Positions 60,627 through 64,000 of a DNA stretch of 64,000 bases are shown in pieces. Source of the DNA: Kribbella sp. NBC_00382 (GTDB lineage: Bacteria; Actinomycetota; Actinomycetes; Propionibacteriales; Kribbellaceae); contig NZ_CP107954.1 in the NCBI RefSeq assembly GCF_036067295.1, forward strand, positions 7,378,001-7,442,000, given 5' to 3'. Position 1 is the first letter of the stretch. The number at the start of each line of letters is the position of its first letter. The translations under genes and the position numbers were made by a program. Below the pieces are notes generated by a model. It was given only the letters and a program-made list of their open reading frames with translations, was not told where the DNA came from and did no database searches.

Positions 60627-62174
60627 TCAGCCCGCAGCCGGGTCCGCGCCCCACGGTCGCGACCAGGCGTAGCGAACCGTGCCGGTGCCGCCCCGCCAGG
60701 CGGTCGGCGTGGTGTTCACCAGCCAGTCGAGCGGCTCGATCCCACCATCCGCGGCGTTTCCACCACTGAGCGCCAACCGTATACCGTCGCCAAGATCGCG
60801 GTCGGTCTGCGGCGTCCGGGCGGACGGGTCGATGGAGACGAAGAGAGCGCTCCCTGACCTGGCGATGAGGTCGAGGAACTGCCGATTGAGTTCCCAAGGC
60901 GTCTGCGGCGTACAGGGCACGCAATCTGCGTCGAGGGTGAAGAACCTTTGGTGCTGGGGCAGCCGGAAGGCGAGCGAGTTGATGCCCATCTTGCGGGTCC
61001 GCTCCCAGTCGCGGCCGGAGGTGTCGTCGCCGGTGCGCTGGACGTCGACGAGCCCGGCGGCGAGGTGGCCGACGGTGTTGCAGCCGATCAGTACTAGGTC
61101 ATCGGCGGCGGCGCGGATCTCGGCGTACAGGTCCAGGATGATCTCGGCGGTGGTACGGGTGTTGTCGTGGAACTGCCAGCCGTCGTCGGTCAGGTGGGCG
61201 CCCATCGCCGGGCCGAAGCGGCCGAACAGGTCGTAGGTGCTGAAGTCGTGTTTGACCAGCTCGAATCCCCAGTCCTTGAAGCGGTGCAGGTCGGCTCGGA
61301 GCAGGTCGAGGACTTCCGGGTACGTCGGGTCGAGGGCGCGGCCGAAGCCGTCGGACTGGCCGGTTCTTTGCCAGGGGCCCTGCTCGCGGGAGAGCAGTGG
61401 GCGGAACCAGAGGCCTGGTCGGGCGCCTAGCTCTTTGACCGCTTGGGCTGTCCTGGCCATGTCGTCGAAGAGGCCGGAGATACCGCTCTCCCAGGGGCCG
61501 CCGGATGCGTTGCCGCCTGGGTTCCAGCCGTCGTCTACGACGCTGAACGGTTTCACGGGGTGGCCGGCTGCTAGTTCGACGACGGTTGCGGCGTCTTGCA
61601 GTACTGCTTTTTCGTCGAAGCCTTGGCCGTACGCGTAGTACCAGTTGTTGGCGCCGACGACGGGGCCGATGTCTCTTGGGGTGATGGCGGTACTCATTGC
61701 TTCGACGGCTGCATGGAGGGTGAGCCACGGAGTACCGGCGTCTTCGAAGCGGCGGACGGTTGCTGCCTTTAGCTGGCGGCCGTTGAGTTGGGTAGGGCCG
61801 CCGCCGTTGCGGAGGTCGAGCCAGAGGGTGAAGCCGGTCTGGTCGACGGTCCAGGAGCAGAAGGCCTTGGGGTGCACGTCGACGCCGGCGCCTTCGGTCT
61901 TGCCGGTCTTCTGGTCGTGAGCGAGCCAGTACCACGGGAGGAGCCGGTCGGGCTGGAGGTGCCGCCATTGGAGGTCGCCGTACGACCGCTCCCAGGCGTC
62001 GCCGAGGATGAGCGCCTCTGCCGGTGTGGGCTCATCCCAGCGCAGGGCAACCCGCGCGACGCTGCCGGCGGTGACCAGTACGTCGCCGGCTGACCAACTG
62101 ACCTCGGTCGCTGTAGCCGGACGGAGGTTTTCTGTTGGGGTGAGCTGGATGAAGACCTGGCTGGGCTCGTTCAC
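60627..62174 (-). CDS. alpha-galactosidase-like glycoside hydrolase (clan GH-D, GH27/36 type)
   Basis: 515 aa. An N-terminal beta-sandwich (about 1-160) precedes a TIM barrel. The candidate nucleophile Asp is in GFELVKHDFSTYDLFG and the acid in VDVQRTGDDTSGRDW. FSVVDDGWNPGG is the conserved start of the catalytic barrel. These motifs place it in clan GH-D. No signal peptide is seen, so it acts inside the cell on imported oligosaccharides. The linkage is not certain. The start is GTG 62174. Confidence 0.85.
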   Translation of the reverse strand: MNEPSQVFIQLTPTENLRPATATEVSWSAGDVLVTAGSVARVALRWDEPTPAEALILGDAWERSYGDLQWRHLQPDRLLPWYWLAHDQKTGKTEGAGVDVHPKAFCSWTVDQTGFTLWLDLRNGGGPTQLNGRQLKAATVRRFEDAGTPWLTLHAAVEAMSTAITPRDIGPVVGANNWYYAYGQGFDEKAVLQDAATVVELAAGHPVKPFSVVDDGWNPGGNASGGPWESGISGLFDDMARTAQAVKELGARPGLWFRPLLSREQGPWQRTGQSDGFGRALDPTYPEVLDLLRADLHRFKDWGFELVKHDFSTYDLFGRFGPAMGAHLTDDGWQFHDNTRTTAEIILDLYAEIRAAADDLVLIGCNTVGHLAAGLVDVQRTGDDTSGRDWERTRKMGINSLAFRLPQHQRFFTLDADCVPCTPQTPWELNRQFLDLIARSGSALFVSIDPSARTPQTDRDLGDGIRLALSGGNAADGGIEPLDWLVNTTPTAWRGGTGTVRYAWSRPWGADPAAG

Positions 62175-62212
62175 GGGAAAGAGCTTACCCAGATTTACCC
62201 CATCGAGTTGAT

Positions 62213-63289
62213 TTAGTACGTCTTGTAATAGATCAGCTCGCCCGATTCACCGGCGCCGGCGCCTTCGCTCGGGATGAAGAGCGTCATGACGAGGCCCGAC
62301 TGGCCGTTGGGGGCTTTCAGATTGGTGATGGTCGGGTTGGCGAAGGCGGCGCTGCCGGCGTCGGTGCGAATCGTCGTACGGTCCGCGTTGCCGGTCTGGT
62401 AGTCGTAGACGAAGGTCCGCCAGGAGCCGAAGTCGCCCTTCGTGTACTGGCCCTCGATCAGGCCGAAGCTGTAGCCGCGGAAGCTCACCTGGTCGCGGTC
62501 GCCGATGTTGCCGCCGACGTTCCAGTAGAGCAGGGCGTTATCGAAGTTCGGCTGGGCCGAGGTCGTCCAGGAGTTGAAGTTGGTGAGCCTGCCGCGTTGC
62601 TGGCGGTCGCGGTCGCAGTTCCACCAGTAGTGGCCGCCGAGGTCGATCGTCGAGTGGTCGATGTCGGGAGAGAGCGTGATCCCGTAGATGTTCGGGGTGC
62701 CCTCGGCGCAGGAGGAGAGTCTTCTGGGTGCGTCGAAGGAGCGGGTGACGCGGCCGGCGAGGAGGTCGGCGCGGTTGGCGAAGTACCGGAAGGCTAGGTG
62801 GTTGTTGCCGCCGCCGGGTTGCTCCTGCTCCCAGGCCATCATGTAGCCGCCGTTGGAGGCTTGGGCGATGGTTGGTTGGGAGGCTGGGCCGGTGTTGCTG
62901 CCGGCTAGTTCGCGGACCCAGTGCCAGTTGAGTAGGTCGGTTGAGGTGGCTAGGTTGACGCGGAAGTGGCCGTCGGTCGCCATGTGGTGGGAGACGGCGA
63001 GGTAGCCGTTGGCGTTGTCCTGGATGATTTTGACGGTGTCCATGACGTGACCGGCGTCGTCCTTGGTGGCGTAGCGCTTGCCGGTCGCGCCGGCCACGTT
63101 CTCGACGATGCCGCGGAGCTCGGCTCGCGCTGGATCGGAGACTGCGGTGGTACCGGCGCTGCTCGTTGTGCTGGCGCTGCCTGTTGTGCTGGCGCTGGCT
63201 GTCGTGGTGGCAGTGGCTGTGGCGAGGGTTGCTGGGGTTGCGATGGCGGTGAGGGCGAGTGCGGCGAGTAGCAGGCGGGCGGTGCGCAC
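62213..63289 (-). CDS. secreted protein with predicted beta-propeller, GH43-like
   Basis: 358 aa. The signal peptide (RLLLAALALTAIATPATLATATA) is followed by a low-complexity Thr/Ser/Ala stretch up to residue 55. The rest has repeated YLAVSHHMATDGHFRVNLATSTDLLNWHWVREL-like sheets characteristic of five-bladed glycosidase propellers (GH43/GH32-like), though no catalytic triad is identified with certainty. The GTG lies 1 nt after the stop of the aminotransferase gene, so the two are probably one transcript. Function unknown. Confidence 0.72.
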   Translation of the reverse strand: MRTARLLLAALALTAIATPATLATATATTTASASTTGSASTTSSAGTTAVSDPARAELRGIVENVAGATGKRYATKDDAGHVMDTVKIIQDNANGYLAVSHHMATDGHFRVNLATSTDLLNWHWVRELAGSNTGPASQPTIAQASNGGYMMAWEQEQPGGGNNHLAFRYFANRADLLAGRVTRSFDAPRRLSSCAEGTPNIYGITLSPDIDHSTIDLGGHYWWNCDRDRQQRGRLTNFNSWTTSAQPNFDNALLYWNVGGNIGDRDQVSFRGYSFGLIEGQYTKGDFGSWRTFVYDYQTGNADRTTIRTDAGSAAFANPTITNLKAPNGQSGLVMTLFIPSEGAGAGESGELIYYKTY

Positions 63290-63290
63290 G

Positions 63291-64000
63291 TCAGGCCCCT
63301 AGGGTTTCGATCGCCTCGATCAGGCGGTCGACGTCGGTTTGATTCGTGTACGGCGCCAGGCCGACTCGGACCGCACCGGTGTCGCCCAGGCCGAGATGCC
63401 GGGACGCCTCCAACGCGTAGAAGGATCCGGCCGGCGCGTTGACCCCCGATTCAGCCAGCTTGGCGGCGACGGCACGCGACTCCCAGCCGTCGACGGAGAA
63501 CAACAACGTCGGCGTACGCCGGGATGCGTGCCCGTAGAGCGTGATCCCGTCGATCGCCGCCAGCCGGGTCTCGAGGTCGACCCGCAAGCCGTCCTCGTGT
63601 TCCTCCAGCAAGGCGAGCGAACTCAGCAAGCGCTCTCTCCGGTCGCCGGACGCCACTCCCCCGAGCCCTGCGATGAAGTCGACCGCGGCGGTCGTACCGG
63701 CAAGCAACTCGTACGGCAGCGTGCCGAACTCAAAACGCTCCGGCACGACATTGGTTGCTGGGAGCAACTTGTCTGGGTGAAGCCCTTCGAGCAGAGCCGG
63801 CGCGGCCGAGAGCACCCCGCAGTGCGGACCGAAGAACTTGTACGGCGAGCACGCGTAGAAGTCGGCGAACGACGCATCGATCGGTGAGTGTGCGGTGAGA
63901 TGTACGCCATCGACGTACACCAACGCACCGGCGTCGTGGACGAGCGTCGCGATCGCCTCGACATCGGGCCGGGTGCCGATCAGGTTGGAAGCAGCCGTCA
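63291..64000 (-). CDS. class V aminotransferase/cysteine desulfurase-like protein (partial, N-terminus outside window)
   Basis: At least 236 aa; the gene continues past 64000. ASNLIGTRPDVEAIATLVHD and LVYVDGVHLTAHSPID give the PLP-binding Asp region, and FYACSPYKFFGPHCGV contains the Schiff-base lysine. The C-terminus (RVGLAPYTNQTDVDRLIEAI) is typical of class V aminotransferases. Such cysteine desulfurase-like proteins have varied PLP reactions. The relation to the neighbouring sugar genes is unclear. Confidence 0.88.
   Translation of the reverse strand, partial: TAASNLIGTRPDVEAIATLVHDAGALVYVDGVHLTAHSPIDASFADFYACSPYKFFGPHCGVLSAAPALLEGLHPDKLLPATNVVPERFEFGTLPYELLAGTTAAVDFIAGLGGVASGDRRERLLSSLALLEEHEDGLRVDLETRLAAIDGITLYGHASRRTPTLLFSVDGWESRAVAAKLAESGVNAPAGSFYALEASRHLGLGDTGAVRVGLAPYTNQTDVDRLIEAIETLGA

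Noticed and set aside
1..64000. tRNA, rRNA, insertion sequence, integrase or attachment site.
   Set aside because: I found no cloverleaf-like gene, transposase or integrase motif, or flanking direct repeats with duplicated targets.

Overview
The window is typical of a high-GC actinobacterium. It has very high GC, many GTG starts, ATGA/GTGA/TGATG stop-start overlaps, SARP/ROK/LacI/MarR/GntR regulators and many Tat or Sec exported sugar-active proteins. The protein set (an actinobacterial XylA, a ThuA/glucose-dehydrogenase-like giant, DUF1996, DUF6069, a sacsin-like ATPase) suggests Kribbella or a close relative in the Propionibacteriales. That assignment is inference from gene content. I see no rRNA, tRNA, CRISPR array, insertion sequence or phage gene.

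Layout. 1-5.8 kb: a five-gene Opp/Dpp-type ABC uptake operon on the minus strand, with strong hairpins at its 3' end and two LacI-type palindromes upstream. 6-13.4 kb: a methyltransferase, a SARP regulator, a 1003-residue Hsp90-fold ATPase, a secreted cupin and an SGNH hydrolase. 13.4-18.1 kb: small regulators and enzymes (YCII, TrmB/LuxR hybrid, GNAT, MarR, TPR, alpha/beta hydrolase). 18.1-23.1 kb: a LacI regulator followed by 42 perfect copies of a hexanucleotide, then a secreted glycosidase and a secreted DUF1996 protein that diverge from a region with two perfect operator palindromes. 23.1-37.3 kb: one long minus-strand sugar locus, ROK repressor, RbsA/RbsC/binding-protein ABC importer, Gfo/Idh/MocA dehydrogenase, XylA, an 1794-residue secreted ThuA/dehydrogenase/PKD/CBM6 protein and a sugar-phosphate isomerase/epimerase. 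The last gene is preceded by a 272-nt spacer that can fold into a three-way junction and ends in a terminator-like hairpin with a U-rich tract directly before the ribosome site. 37.5-48.8 kb: a GH99-like secreted protein, mixed metabolic genes, a decayed TetR remnant next to GC-rich repeats, AlkB, MFS and PPOX genes. 48.9-58 kb: two DesK-type histidine kinases, two NarL-type response regulators, lldD with a divergent FadR-type regulator and two perfect operators, and an ABC exporter pair. 58-64 kb: a minus-strand glycan locus with GH125 exo-mannosidase, a ROK regulator, a clan GH-D (alpha-galactosidase-like) enzyme, a secreted sugar-active-like protein and a partial class V aminotransferase.

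The overall theme is plant or microbial polysaccharide use: secreted hydrolases and sugar oxidation outside, ABC import, then isomerases and dehydrogenases inside, each locus with its own LacI or ROK repressor and visible operators. The strongest candidate for something undescribed is the structured intercistronic RNA at 24075-24346. Next are the 252-bp hexamer tract after the LacI gene, and the enrichment of the palindrome GAGCGCTC both between and inside genes.
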